Shown: positions 1 through 7,651, counted from the first letter of the stretch. The stretch: DNA of 64,000 nt from Gemmobacter denitrificans (GCF_036964905.1 NZ_JBALHR010000007.1:1-64000), one strand, 5' to 3'. Made by a program: numbers and translations. The notes: generated by a model from the letters alone, not told the origin.

Positions 1-31
1 CGCAGGCGTCGTGTCGAAAATCATCGAGTGA
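1..31 (+). CDS. tuf: Elongation factor Tu, C-terminal end (partial)
   Basis: Only the last codons are inside the window. Reading from base 2 gives AGVVSKIIE and a TGA stop at 29-31, the usual carboxy terminus of EF-Tu in this group. EF-Tu carries aminoacyl-tRNA to the ribosome. Its place just upstream of rpsJ matches the standard str (rpsL-rpsG-fusA-tuf) to S10 cluster order. The identification rests on nine residues plus synteny. Confidence 0.8.
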   Translation, partial: AGVVSKIIE

Positions 32-64
32 TGATGTTCTGGTGACCCTCGGGTCATCGGACAG

Positions 65-91
65 AAAGGCCGCCCCTTCGGGCGGCCTTTT
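65..91 (+). terminator. Intrinsic terminator of the str operon (after tuf)
   Basis: AAAGGCCGCC, a short CTTCG-type loop and GGCGGCCTTT form a 10-bp stem ending in a T run, 34 bases after the tuf stop. It separates the str cluster from rpsJ and is symmetrical enough to act on both strands. Confidence 0.8.
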
Positions 92-155
92 GCATTTCTG
101 AGGGGCTTCGGCTGTCACGACGCGGTGGAAATTCACCATTCCCGCGATTCCACCC

Positions 156-184
156 TTGCTTTGTTGGCGCGCCCGGTCTAAAGG
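156..184 (+). promoter_or_regulatory. Candidate promoter of the S10 operon
   Basis: TTGCTT (156-161), a 17-base spacer and TAAAGG (179-184) resemble a housekeeping sigma promoter. It lies between the tuf terminator and rpsJ and predicts a start near 190. The last base of the -10 hexamer is not T, as in the other three ribosomal promoter candidates of this window. Assigned by eye. Confidence 0.45.
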
Positions 185-197
185 CCCCAAGCGATGT

Positions 198-234
198 AAA
201 CGGGTCGGTCCCTCGGGGCCGACTCGTTTCTTTC
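198..234 (+). promoter_or_regulatory. Long hairpin in the rpsJ leader, attenuator-like
   Basis: AAACGGGTCGG (198-208) and CCGACTCGTTT (219-229) pair as an 11-bp stem with one G-U, followed by a pyrimidine tract (TTTCTTTC). It would lie at the 5' end of the mRNA if the promoter at 156-184 is right, about 90 bases before the rpsJ start. It could be an attenuator or a ribosomal-protein binding structure. It could also be a second terminator for tuf. Confidence 0.5.
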
Positions 235-317
235 ATCCCTATGCAAGAAACCTACGGAAGAGGGGTTTGGGGGCGGTGCGCCGGCCCGAAGCTTCCCGCC
301 GAGCCCAAGGGGCACAT

Positions 318-623
318 ATGTCACAGACCATCCGTATCAGGCTGAAAGCCTTCGATTACCGCGTTCTGGATGCCAGCACGCAGGAAATCGTGAACACGGC
401 CAAGCGGACCGGCGCGCAAGTGCGCGGCCCGATCCCGCTGCCGAACAAGATCGAGAAATTCACGGTTCTCCGTGGTCCGCACATCGACAAGAAGTCGCGC
501 GACCAGTGGGAAATCCGCACGCACAAGCGTCTTCTCGACATCGTTGATCCGACCCCCCAGACCGTGGACGCGCTGATGAAGCTCGACCTCGCCGCTGGCG
601 TGGATGTCGAGATCAAAGTGTAA
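318..623 (+). CDS. rpsJ: 30S ribosomal protein S10
   Basis: A 101-residue protein, the normal length, beginning MSQTIRIRLKAFDYRVLD, the standard S10 opening. S10 sits in the head of the small subunit and also pairs with NusB in antitermination. The ATG at 318 is chosen because the S10 alignment starts exactly there; the open frame extends further upstream but that part is leader. It is the first gene of the S10 run, 15 bases before rplC. Confidence 0.97.
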   Translation: MSQTIRIRLKAFDYRVLDASTQEIVNTAKRTGAQVRGPIPLPNKIEKFTVLRGPHIDKKSRDQWEIRTHKRLLDIVDPTPQTVDALMKLDLAAGVDVEIKV

Positions 624-638
624 GGGGAGGCGAAACAG

Positions 639-1355
639 ATGCGTTCTGGTGTTATCGCCAAGAAGCTGGGCATGACCCGGCTGTTCCTCGAAGACGGCAA
701 GCAGGTTCCTGTAACCGTTCTTCAACTCGACGCCCTGCAGGTGGTTGCTCAGCGCACCGCCGACCGTGACGGATACACCGCCGTTCAACTGGGTGCCGGT
801 TCCGCCAAGGCCAAGAACACGACCGCTGCACAGCGTGGTCACTTCGCGAAAGCGAATGTGGCCCCGAAGCGCAAAGTGGCCGAGTTCCGCGTGTCGGCTG
901 ACAACCTGATCGAAGTGGGCGCGGAAATCACCGCTGACCACTATCTGGCAGGTCAGTTCGTTGACATCGCTGGCACCTCGATCGGTAAAGGCTTTGCCGG
1001 TGCGATGAAGCGTCACAACTTCGGTGGTCTGCGCGCCTCGCACGGTGTGTCGATCTCGCACCGTTCGCACGGTTCGACCGGCCAGTGCCAGGACCCGGGC
1101 AAGGTGTTCAAGGGCAAGAAGATGGCTGGCCATCTGGGTGCCGTGCGTGTCACCACGCAGAACCTGCAAGTCGTGAAAACCGATGCCGACCGTGGCCTGA
1201 TCCTGGTGAAGGGCGCAGTGCCCGGTTCCAAGGGTGGCTGGGTCACCATCAAGGATGCGGTCAAGAAAGCGGCTCCGGCCGGTCTGCCGCTGCCGGCTGC
1301 CATTCGTTCGGCTGCTCCGGCTGCTGAAGCCGCCGTCGAAGGGGGTGAAGCATGA
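639..1355 (+). CDS. rplC: 50S ribosomal protein L3
   Basis: 238 residues starting MRSGVIAKKLGMTRLF. The conserved central segment around residues 125-170 (RHNFGG, then GSTGQCQDPGKVFKGKKMAG) is the part that reaches towards the peptidyl-transferase centre and contains the glutamine region methylated by PrmB in E. coli. The C-terminal tail is Ala/Pro-rich and longer than in E. coli. A GGGGAGG site precedes the start. The stop overlaps the rplD start by four bases (ATGA). Confidence 0.97.
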   Translation: MRSGVIAKKLGMTRLFLEDGKQVPVTVLQLDALQVVAQRTADRDGYTAVQLGAGSAKAKNTTAAQRGHFAKANVAPKRKVAEFRVSADNLIEVGAEITADHYLAGQFVDIAGTSIGKGFAGAMKRHNFGGLRASHGVSISHRSHGSTGQCQDPGKVFKGKKMAGHLGAVRVTTQNLQVVKTDADRGLILVKGAVPGSKGGWVTIKDAVKKAAPAGLPLPAAIRSAAPAAEAAVEGGEA

Positions 1356-1972
1356 AACTTGATGTGATCAAGCTGGACGGCGGCAAAGCCGGTTCCATCG
1401 ACCTTGACGAAGCGCTGTTCGGCCTCGAGCCGCGCGCTGACATCCTGCACCGTGTGGTGCGCTGGCAGCGTGCGAAAGCACAGGCCGGCACGCACTCGGT
1501 TCTGGGCAAGTCGGACGTCTCCTACTCGACCAAGAAGATCTATCGCCAGAAAGGCACCGGTGGCGCACGTCACGGTTCCAAGAAGGCGCCGATCTTCCGT
1601 CACGGTGGCGTCTACAAGGGCCCGACCCCGCGGTCGCACGCCCATGATCTGCCGAAGAAGTTCCGGGCTCTGGGCCTGCGTCATGCGCTGTCGGCGAAAG
1701 CCAAGGCGGGTGAGCTGATCGTTCTGGAAGCGGCCACCATGACCGAAGCCAAGACCGCACAGCTGGCCAAGGTCGCGAAGGAACTGGGCTGGAAGCGCGT
1801 CCTGATCATCGACGGTGCCGAAGTGAATGAGAACTTCGCCAAGGCCGCCCGCAACATCGAGACCATCGATGTGCTGCCGTCGATGGGTGCCAACGTCTAT
1901 GACATCCTGCGTCGTGACCAACTGGTCATCACCAAGGCCGGGATCGAAGCTCTGGAGGCCCGTCTGAAATGA
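1352..1972 (+). CDS. rplD: 50S ribosomal protein L4
   Basis: 206 residues with the L4 core motif KKIYRQKGTGGARHGSKKAP near residues 60-80, the loop that lines the exit tunnel. In E. coli L4 also represses its own operon; whether it binds the leader hairpin near 200 here is unknown. It overlaps rplC and rplW by four bases at each end, suggesting translational coupling. Confidence 0.97.
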   Translation: MKLDVIKLDGGKAGSIDLDEALFGLEPRADILHRVVRWQRAKAQAGTHSVLGKSDVSYSTKKIYRQKGTGGARHGSKKAPIFRHGGVYKGPTPRSHAHDLPKKFRALGLRHALSAKAKAGELIVLEAATMTEAKTAQLAKVAKELGWKRVLIIDGAEVNENFAKAARNIETIDVLPSMGANVYDILRRDQLVITKAGIEALEARLK

Positions 1973-2268
1973 ACGCGAAGCCCGAACATTACGACCTGAT
2001 CAAGAAGCCGATCATCACCGAGAAATCGACCCTTGCGGCCGAAACCTCGAATGCGGCGACCTTCCTCGTGTCGATGGACGCGACCAAGCCCCAGATCAAG
2101 GAAGCCGTCGAGGCGATCTTTGGTGTGAAGGTGAAGGCCGTGAACACCGTCATCGCGAAGGGCAAGGTCAAGCGTTTCCGTGGCCGGATCGGCGAGCGGA
2201 GCGACAAGAAGAAGGCCTATGTGATCCTCGAAGAGGGGAACACTATCGACGTGGCCACTGGCCTCTGA
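1969..2268 (+). CDS. rplW: 50S ribosomal protein L23
   Basis: 99 residues, normal length, with the conserved opening HYDLIKKPIITEKST. L23 sits at the tunnel exit and is the docking site for trigger factor and SRP. It overlaps rplD by four bases. A strong terminator-like hairpin follows at 2289, so rplW ends the first transcription block unless polymerase reads through. Confidence 0.97.
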   Translation: MNAKPEHYDLIKKPIITEKSTLAAETSNAATFLVSMDATKPQIKEAVEAIFGVKVKAVNTVIAKGKVKRFRGRIGERSDKKKAYVILEEGNTIDVATGL

Positions 2269-2288
2269 TAGAAGCCAGCCGAATCGCG

Positions 2289-2321
2289 CGGCCCCGGGAA
2301 AACCGGGGCCGTGGGTTTTTT
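2289..2321 (+). terminator. Intrinsic terminator between rplW and rplB
   Basis: CGGCCCCGG (2289-2297), loop GAAAA, CCGGGGCCG (2303-2311), then TGGG and six T. A 9-bp GC stem followed by a T run is a textbook intrinsic terminator, yet it stands inside the S10 gene run. I found no convincing promoter in the 130 bases before rplB. Confidence 0.75.
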
Positions 2322-2450
2322 GCGGAATCACTGTTCTGAACAGGCCGCAATATCACCGGGGATCTTCGGAGCCCTTCAACCGCGCGACGACGACCCGACA
2401 TCCGCAAGGGTAGGGGGGCGTTATGCGCAAGCTAACGGAAGACAGAAAGC

Positions 2451-3290
2451 ATGGCACTCAAGTCGTATAAACCGACGACGCCTGGCCAGCGTGGGCTGGT
2501 TCTGATCGACCGTTCGGAGCTTTGGAAAGGCCGTCCGGTCAAAGCCCTCACCGAGGGTATGACCAAGACAGGTGGCCGGAACAATACCGGACGCGTCACG
2601 ATGTGGCACAAGGGCGGTGGCGCAAAGCGCCTGTACCGCGTTGTGGACTTCAAACGCCGCAAATTCGACATGTCGGCAGTCGTCGAGCGGATCGAATACG
2701 ATCCGAACCGGACCGCCTTCATCGCGCTGGTGAAATACGAGGATGGCGAACTGGCCTATATCCTCGCGCCGCAGCGCCTTGCCGTGGGTGACTCGGTCAT
2801 CGCCGGCGCCAAGACCGACGTGAAGCCGGGCAACGCCATGCCGTTCTCGGGCATGCCGATCGGTACCATCGTCCACAACGTCGAACTGAAGCCCGGCAAG
2901 GGTGGCCAGCTGGCCCGCGCTGCAGGGACCTATGCCCAGTTCGTCGGTCGTGACGGTGGCTATGCCCAGATCCGCCTTTCCTCGGGCGAACTGCGCATGG
3001 TGCGTCAGGAATGCATGGCCACCGTGGGTGCCGTGTCGAACCCCGACAACTCGAACCAGAACTTCGGTAAAGCCGGTCGTATGCGCCACAAGGGCGTGCG
3101 TCCGACCGTTCGCGGCGTCGCGATGAACCCGATCGATCACCCGCATGGTGGTGGTGAGGGTCGTACCTCGGGTGGCCGTCACCCGGTTACCCCGTGGGGC
3201 AAAGGCACCAAGGGGAACAAGACCCGTTCGAACAAGCAGACCGACAAGTACATTGTCCGGTCGCGGCATGCCAAGAAGAAGGGGCGCTGA
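2451..3290 (+). CDS. rplB: 50S ribosomal protein L2
   Basis: 279 residues. The C-terminal motif NPIDHPHGGGEGRTSGG, with the key histidine at about residue 230, is the segment next to the peptidyl-transferase centre. The ATG at 2451 matches the family start MALKSYKPTTPGQR. It is separated from rplW by 182 bases, an unusually large gap for this operon, and is three bases from rpsS. Confidence 0.97.
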   Translation: MALKSYKPTTPGQRGLVLIDRSELWKGRPVKALTEGMTKTGGRNNTGRVTMWHKGGGAKRLYRVVDFKRRKFDMSAVVERIEYDPNRTAFIALVKYEDGELAYILAPQRLAVGDSVIAGAKTDVKPGNAMPFSGMPIGTIVHNVELKPGKGGQLARAAGTYAQFVGRDGGYAQIRLSSGELRMVRQECMATVGAVSNPDNSNQNFGKAGRMRHKGVRPTVRGVAMNPIDHPHGGGEGRTSGGRHPVTPWGKGTKGNKTRSNKQTDKYIVRSRHAKKKGR

Positions 3291-3293
3291 TCC

Positions 3294-3572
3294 ATGGCAC
3301 GTTCTATCTGGAAAGGCCCCTTTGTCGACGCTTATCTGCTGAAGAAGGCAGACAAGGCGCGCGAGTCGGGCAAAAACGAAGTGATCAAGATCTGGTCGCG
3401 CCGTTCCACCATCCTGCCGCATTTCGTGGGGCTGACCTTCGCCGTCTACAACGGCAAGAAGCATATCCCGGTTGCGGTGACCGAAGAGATGATCGGTCAG
3501 AAGTTCGGGGAATATTCGCCGACGCGGACCTATTACGGCCACGCCGCCGACAAGAAAGCCAAGAGGAAGTAA
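3294..3572 (+). CDS. rpsS: 30S ribosomal protein S19
   Basis: 92 residues opening MARSIWKGPFVDAYLL, with the conserved motifs RRSTILPHFVG and GKKHIPV. S19 lies in the head of the 30S subunit beside S13. It is packed between rplB (3-base gap) and rplV (3-base gap). Confidence 0.97.
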   Translation: MARSIWKGPFVDAYLLKKADKARESGKNEVIKIWSRRSTILPHFVGLTFAVYNGKKHIPVAVTEEMIGQKFGEYSPTRTYYGHAADKKAKRK

Positions 3573-3575
3573 GCC

Positions 3576-3956
3576 ATGGGTAAGGAAAAGAATCCGCGCC
3601 GCGTGGCGGAAAACGAAGCAATGGCGAAAGCCCGCATGCTTCGCACCTCGCCGCAGAAACTGAACCTCGTCGCCGGTCTGATCCGCGGCAAGAAGGTGGA
3701 CAAGGCGATTGCCGATCTGACCTTCTCGAAAAAGCGGATCGCTCAAGACGTTCTGAAGTGCCTGCAATCGGCCATCGCCAATGCGGAAAACAACCATGGG
3801 CTCGACGTTGACGAGCTGGTGGTTGCCGAAGCCTGGTGCGGCAAGAACCTGGTGATGAAGCGCGGGCGTCCGCGTGCGCGTGGCCGGTTCGGCAAGATCA
3901 TGAAGCCGTTCTCGGAAATCACCATCAAGGTGCGTCAGAAAGGGGAGACTGCGTAA
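3576..3956 (+). CDS. rplV: 50S ribosomal protein L22
   Basis: 126 residues with an N-terminal KEKNPRRV extension, then ARMLRTSPQKLNLV and the C-terminal loop GRPRARGRFGKI that lines the exit tunnel and carries macrolide-resistance positions in other bacteria. Its stop TAA shares one base with the rpsC ATG. Confidence 0.97.
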   Translation: MGKEKNPRRVAENEAMAKARMLRTSPQKLNLVAGLIRGKKVDKAIADLTFSKKRIAQDVLKCLQSAIANAENNHGLDVDELVVAEAWCGKNLVMKRGRPRARGRFGKIMKPFSEITIKVRQKGETA

Positions 3957-4666
3957 TGGGTCAGAAGGTAAACCCCATCGGGATGCGCCTCCAGGTGAAC
4001 CGCACCTGGGACAGCCGCTGGTTCGCCGATTCGAAAGATTACGGCAACCTGCTGCTGGAAGACCTGCGCATGCGTGAATTCATTCACGAAGAATGCAAGC
4101 AGGCCGGCGTCAGCCGCGTGATCATCGAGCGCCCCCACAAGAAGTGCCGTGTGACCATTCACACTGCCCGTCCGGGCGTGATCATCGGCAAGAAAGGTGC
4201 AGACATCGAAGGTCTGCGCAAGAAGCTGACCGTGTTCACCAAGTCGGAACTGCACCTCAACATCGTCGAAGTGCGCAAGCCCGAGCTTGACGCCCAGCTG
4301 GTGGCCGAGTCGATCGCCCAGCAGATGGAACGTCGCGTGTCCTTCCGTCGCGCCATGAAGCGCGGCGTGCAGAACGCGATGCGTCTGGGCGCCTTGGGTA
4401 TCCGGGTCAACGTTTCGGGCCGTCTGGGCGGCGCGGAAATCGCCCGCACCGAATGGTATCGCGAAGGCCGTGTGCCGCTGCACACCCTGCGCGCCGACAT
4501 CGACTATGCGCTGTCGGAAGCCAAGACCCCTTACGGGATCATCGGTGTGAAGGTCTGGATCTTCAAGGGCGAGATCCTTGAGCATGATCCGCAAGCGCAT
4601 GACCGTCGCCTGTCCGAAGAGACTCCGTCTCCGCGGGCACCGCGTCGCGATCGCGAACGCGCCTAA
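3956..4666 (+). CDS. rpsC: 30S ribosomal protein S3
   Basis: 236 residues starting MGQKVNPIGMRLQ. The KH domain shows the GxxG loop IIGKKGADIEGL near residue 75, used to bind RNA at the mRNA entry site. The open frame continues upstream, but the ATG at 3956 gives the family start and overlaps the rplV stop by one base. The C-terminal tail is basic. Confidence 0.97.
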   Translation: MGQKVNPIGMRLQVNRTWDSRWFADSKDYGNLLLEDLRMREFIHEECKQAGVSRVIIERPHKKCRVTIHTARPGVIIGKKGADIEGLRKKLTVFTKSELHLNIVEVRKPELDAQLVAESIAQQMERRVSFRRAMKRGVQNAMRLGALGIRVNVSGRLGGAEIARTEWYREGRVPLHTLRADIDYALSEAKTPYGIIGVKVWIFKGEILEHDPQAHDRRLSEETPSPRAPRRDRERA

Positions 4667-4677
4667 GGGAGTAGAAA

Positions 4678-5091
4678 ATGCTGCAACCGAAACGGACGAA
4701 GTTCCGCAAACAGCACAAGGGCCGGATCCACGGCGAAGCCAAGGGTGGTTCGACCCTGAACTTCGGGTCCTTCGCCCTGAAGGCAACCGAACCCGAGCGC
4801 GTCACTGCGCGGCAGATCGAAGCGGCCCGCCGCGCGATCACCCGCCACATGAAGCGCCAGGGCCGCGTCTGGATCCGGATTTTCCCGGATCTGCCGGTGA
4901 CCGCGAAGCCGACCGAAGTCCGCATGGGCTCGGGCAAGGGTTCGGTGGATCGCTGGGTGGCCAAGGTGAAGCCGGGCCGCATCATGTTCGAGATCGACGG
5001 CGTGGGCGAGGAAATCGCCCGTGAAGCGCTGCGTCTTGGCGCGATGAAGCTGCCGGTCACCACCCGCGTTGTGGTTCGCGAAGACTGGTAA
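4678..5091 (+). CDS. rplP: 50S ribosomal protein L16
   Basis: 137 residues beginning MLQPKRTKFRKQHKGR, the family signature, with GRVWIRIFPD and the MGSGKGSVDRWVAKVKPGR motif typical of L16, which contacts the A-site tRNA. This is the last gene of its block: two strong hairpins follow immediately, and the expected neighbour rpmC is displaced by almost 0.8 kb. Confidence 0.97.
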   Translation: MLQPKRTKFRKQHKGRIHGEAKGGSTLNFGSFALKATEPERVTARQIEAARRAITRHMKRQGRVWIRIFPDLPVTAKPTEVRMGSGKGSVDRWVAKVKPGRIMFEIDGVGEEIAREALRLGAMKLPVTTRVVVREDW

Positions 5092-5158
5092 GTCTGAAAG
5101 GGGCAACCCTTTCAGACATCGGGGCCCCTGCCAGAGATGGCGGGGGCCCTTTGCTTTC
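5092..5158 (+). terminator. Tandem terminator hairpins after rplP
   Basis: The first hairpin pairs GTCTGAAAGGG (5092-5102) with CCCTTTCAGAC (5107-5117). The second pairs GGGCCCCTGCCA (5122-5133) with TGGCGGGGGCCC (5138-5149), loop GAGA, and is followed by TTTGCTTTC. The first stem begins on the base after the rplP stop. The T tract of the second runs into the stop codon of the convergent gene. Confidence 0.8.
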
Positions 5159-5609
5159 ATTCGATCGAATAATTGTAGGTGCCACAGAGGCCGGGGCTTT
5201 CAATGTTCTCCGGGGCAGCGCCCGAAAAGACGGCCATTTGCAGCAGGGCATCATCCAGTGGGGTGAAGACCAGATAGGTCGCCGGGTCGGCGCCGCACAG
5301 CGTATTGTCGTTGACCAATTTGCCGGGGTCCTGAGTGATGGCAAAGACACCACCCGGCCAGACTTCGTTGTCATTCAGATTCCAGCCAGAACTGCGATCT
5401 TCGACAAAGGTCAGCGCGATTTCGGTTCCGGTGCCGGTGGTCAGCACCTTTTCGGAATCGGTGCCGCGGATCGAAATATCGCCGGTGATGCTTTCGGCAG
5501 TGGTGCTATAGGCCGCGAAGCTGGCGTCTTTCTGCCAGGGCATTGTCCAGTCTTCGGCCTGCGCCATGGCGGCCATGGCCATCAGGGCGACAGTCAGCAT
5601 AGGTTTCAA
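5157..5609 (-). CDS. Small secreted protein of unknown function inside the ribosomal cluster
   Basis: A 150-residue product that I do not recognise. The first 18 residues are a signal peptide (hydrophobic MLTVALMAMAAM, cleavage likely after AQA), so the mature protein should be periplasmic or secreted. It has just two cysteines, about residues 105 and 142, able to form one disulfide. The start is TTG at 5609, because GGAG sits six bases before it; the ATG three codons later is too far from that site. It runs against the ribosomal genes and separates rplP from rpmC. Coding is supported by the signal peptide, by the ribosome site and by the way the flanking terminators and promoters fit its ends. 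Confidence 0.75.
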   Translation of the reverse strand: MKPMLTVALMAMAAMAQAEDWTMPWQKDASFAAYSTTAESITGDISIRGTDSEKVLTTGTGTEIALTFVEDRSSGWNLNDNEVWPGGVFAITQDPGKLVNDNTLCGADPATYLVFTPLDDALLQMAVFSGAAPENIESPGLCGTYNYSIE

Positions 5610-5722
5610 AGTCGATCTCCTCGGGGTTGACGAAATGGCGAAACCTTATGGTGAACGCTGCCACGCTTGCCATCGCGAAAGCGACACGGGTTCCGTGCGT
5701 CTGAGCAGGGGGAAAGTTCTGC

Positions 5723-5751
5723 TTGCATTTGCCCCCCCCAAGGCATAGACG
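5723..5751 (+). promoter_or_regulatory. Candidate promoter of the rpmC-rpmD (spc) block
   Basis: TTGCAT (5723-5728), 17 bases and TAGACG (5746-5751). It lies in the 256-base gap between the reverse-strand secreted-protein gene and rpmC, where transcription must restart after the rplP terminators. The last base of the -10 hexamer is not T. Confidence 0.45.
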
Positions 5752-5865
5752 GGCGCATCTGCGGCTCCGAGGTGACTCGGATTCGCCGGTTTGTCATTGA
5801 TCCGCCAGGTCAACGGTCACCCTGAACATCGGGGCCGTCTGGCGATTGTCAAAAGGAAAAGGCGC

Positions 5866-6066
5866 ATGACCGCCAAGGAACTGAAGGCCAAGTCGCCGGC
5901 CGAGCTGCGCGAGCAGCTGGTGGCACTGAAAAAGGAAGCGTTCAACCTGCGCTTCCAGCAAGCCACCGGCCAGCTTGAAAACACCGCACGCTTGCGCGCT
6001 GTCCGCAAGGAAGTTGCCCGCATCAAGACGGTTCTGAACCAGCACGCCGCTGAAGCCGCGAACTGA
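5866..6066 (+). CDS. rpmC: 50S ribosomal protein L29
   Basis: 66 residues, normal length: MTAKELKAKSPAELREQLV and the LRFQQATGQLENTARLR helix are typical of L29, which sits near the tunnel exit beside L23. The reading frame extends 75 bases further upstream, but the ATG at 5866 matches the family and follows AAAAGGAAAAGG. It is first in its block, with rpsQ 11 bases on. Confidence 0.95.
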   Translation: MTAKELKAKSPAELREQLVALKKEAFNLRFQQATGQLENTARLRAVRKEVARIKTVLNQHAAEAAN

Positions 6067-6077
6067 GGAGAGACAAC

Positions 6078-6311
6078 ATGCCCAAGCGTATCCTTCAGGG
6101 TGTCGTCACCTCGGACAAGAACGAGCAGACCATCACCGTTCTCGTCGAGCGTCGCTTCAAGCACCCGCTGCTGCAAAAGACCGTGCGGAAGTCGAAGAAA
6201 TACCGCGCTCATGACGCGGAGAACAAGTTCAAGGTCGGCGATACCGTGCGCATTGAAGAATGTGCGCCGATCTCGAAAACCAAGCGCTGGACGGTGGTGG
6301 TCGAGGCCTGA
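6078..6311 (+). CDS. rpsQ: 30S ribosomal protein S17
   Basis: 77 residues with the S17 opening MPKRILQGVVTSDKNEQTITV and the FKHPLLQKTVRKSKKY motif. S17 is an early-binding 16S rRNA protein. GAGGAG precedes the ATG. The 85-base gap to rplN holds a perfect 20-bp palindrome. Confidence 0.96.
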   Translation: MPKRILQGVVTSDKNEQTITVLVERRFKHPLLQKTVRKSKKYRAHDAENKFKVGDTVRIEECAPISKTKRWTVVVEA

Positions 6312-6327
6312 GAAGGTCTCGATCCCA

Positions 6328-6347
6328 TCGTTCAGATATCTGAACGA
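6328..6347 (+). repeat. Perfect 20-bp palindrome between rpsQ and rplN
   Basis: TCGTTCAGATATCTGAACGA reads the same on both strands, centred on GATATC. In RNA it would give a hairpin of about eight base pairs. No T run follows, so it is not a standard terminator. It could be a protein-binding site or an RNA structure controlling rplN. Function unknown. Confidence 0.5.
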
Positions 6348-6396
6348 AACCCTGGGGCGGTGCTGATCAGCCGTTCCAAAGGTCGGGAGAAACCAA

Positions 6397-6765
6397 ATGA
6401 TCCAGATGCAGACCAATCTGGATGTTGCTGATAACTCTGGCGCTCGCCGGGTTCAGTGCATCAAGGTTCTGGGTGGTTCGCACCGCCGCTACGCATCCGT
6501 GGGCGACATCATCGTGGTGTCGGTCAAGGAGGCGATTCCGAAGGGTCGCGTGAAGAAGGGTGACGTCCGCAAGGCCGTTGTCGTTCGCACCGCCAAGGAA
6601 GTCCGTCGTGAAGATGGCACCTCGATCCGCTTCGACCGTAACGCCGCCGTCATCCTGAACAACCAGGGCGAACCGGTCGGCACCCGTATCTTCGGGCCGG
6701 TCGTGCGCGAGCTGCGTGCGAAGAACTTCATGAAGATCATCTCGCTGGCGCCGGAGGTGCTGTGA
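6397..6765 (+). CDS. rplN: 50S ribosomal protein L14
   Basis: 122 residues, exactly the family length, starting MIQMQTNLDVADNSGARR, which is the L14 signature. It forms part of the inter-subunit bridge with 16S rRNA. The stop TGA is one base from the rplX ATG. Confidence 0.97.
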   Translation: MIQMQTNLDVADNSGARRVQCIKVLGGSHRRYASVGDIIVVSVKEAIPKGRVKKGDVRKAVVVRTAKEVRREDGTSIRFDRNAAVILNNQGEPVGTRIFGPVVRELRAKNFMKIISLAPEVL

Positions 6766-6766
6766 T

Positions 6767-7072
6767 ATGGCTGCGAAGCTGAAAAAAGGCGACAAGGTTG
6801 TCGTGCTGACCGGCAAGGACAAGGGCAAGCAGGGCGAAATCTCGTCCGTGAACCCGTCGGCCAACAAGGCGATTGTCGATGGCCTGAACATCGCCATCCG
6901 TCACACCAAGCAGTCGCAATCGTCGCAGGGGGGCCGGATCGCGAAGGCGATGCCGATCGATCTGTCGAACCTCGCGATCGTTGACAAGAACGGCAAACCG
7001 ACCCGCGTTGGCTTCCGCATGGAAGGCGACAAGAAGGTTCGTTACGCCAAGACCACGGGGGACGTGATCTGA
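6767..7072 (+). CDS. rplX: 50S ribosomal protein L24
   Basis: 101 residues; the KOW motif KKGDKVVVLTGKDKGKQGEI fills the first 25 residues. L24 helps start 50S assembly and lies at the tunnel exit. Its TGA overlaps the rplE ATG by one base. Confidence 0.97.
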   Translation: MAAKLKKGDKVVVLTGKDKGKQGEISSVNPSANKAIVDGLNIAIRHTKQSQSSQGGRIAKAMPIDLSNLAIVDKNGKPTRVGFRMEGDKKVRYAKTTGDVI

Positions 7073-7632
7073 TGCTTGACGCTGCACAATACACCCCGCG
7101 CCTCAAGGCGGAATTCAAGGCGAAGATTCGTGCCGCCCTGAAAGAAGAGTTCGGCTACAAGAACGACATGCAGATCCCGCGTCTGGACAAGATCGTGATC
7201 AACATGGGCGTTGGCGAAGCCGTGAAGGACACCAAGAAGGTCAAGGCTGCTGCAGAGCAGATGACGGCCATCGCGGGTCAGAAGGCGGTCATCACCATGG
7301 CCAAGAAGTCCATCGCGGGCTTCCGTGTCCGTGAGGAAATGCCGCTGGGCTGCAAGGTCACCCTGCGTGGCGACCGGATGTATGAATTCCTCGACCGTCT
7401 GATCAATATTGCTCTGCCGCGCGTCCGCGACTTCCGGGGCGTGAAGGGCAATTCCTTCGACGGACGCGGCAACTACGCCATGGGTCTGAAAGAGCAGATC
7501 GTGTTCCCCGAGATCGACTTCGACAAGATCGACGACGTTCTGGGCATGGACATCATCATCTGCACTACTGCCAAGACCGACAAAGAGGCGAAGTCGCTGC
7601 TGAAGCACTTCAACATGCCGTTCTCCAGCTGA
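7072..7632 (+). CDS. rplE: 50S ribosomal protein L5
   Basis: 186 residues with the conserved IPRLDKIVINMGVGEAV and the IAGFRVREEMPLGCKVTLRG segment that contacts 5S rRNA. Normal length. It is coupled to rplX by a one-base overlap and followed by rpsN after 19 bases. Confidence 0.97.
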   Translation: MLDAAQYTPRLKAEFKAKIRAALKEEFGYKNDMQIPRLDKIVINMGVGEAVKDTKKVKAAAEQMTAIAGQKAVITMAKKSIAGFRVREEMPLGCKVTLRGDRMYEFLDRLINIALPRVRDFRGVKGNSFDGRGNYAMGLKEQIVFPEIDFDKIDDVLGMDIIICTTAKTDKEAKSLLKHFNMPFSS

Positions 7633-7651
7633 TCGCGCGAGGAAAGACATT

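Noticed and set aside
2421..3797. 458-codon minus-strand frame opposite rplB-rpsS-rplV
   Set aside because: Antisense shadow of three ribosomal genes.
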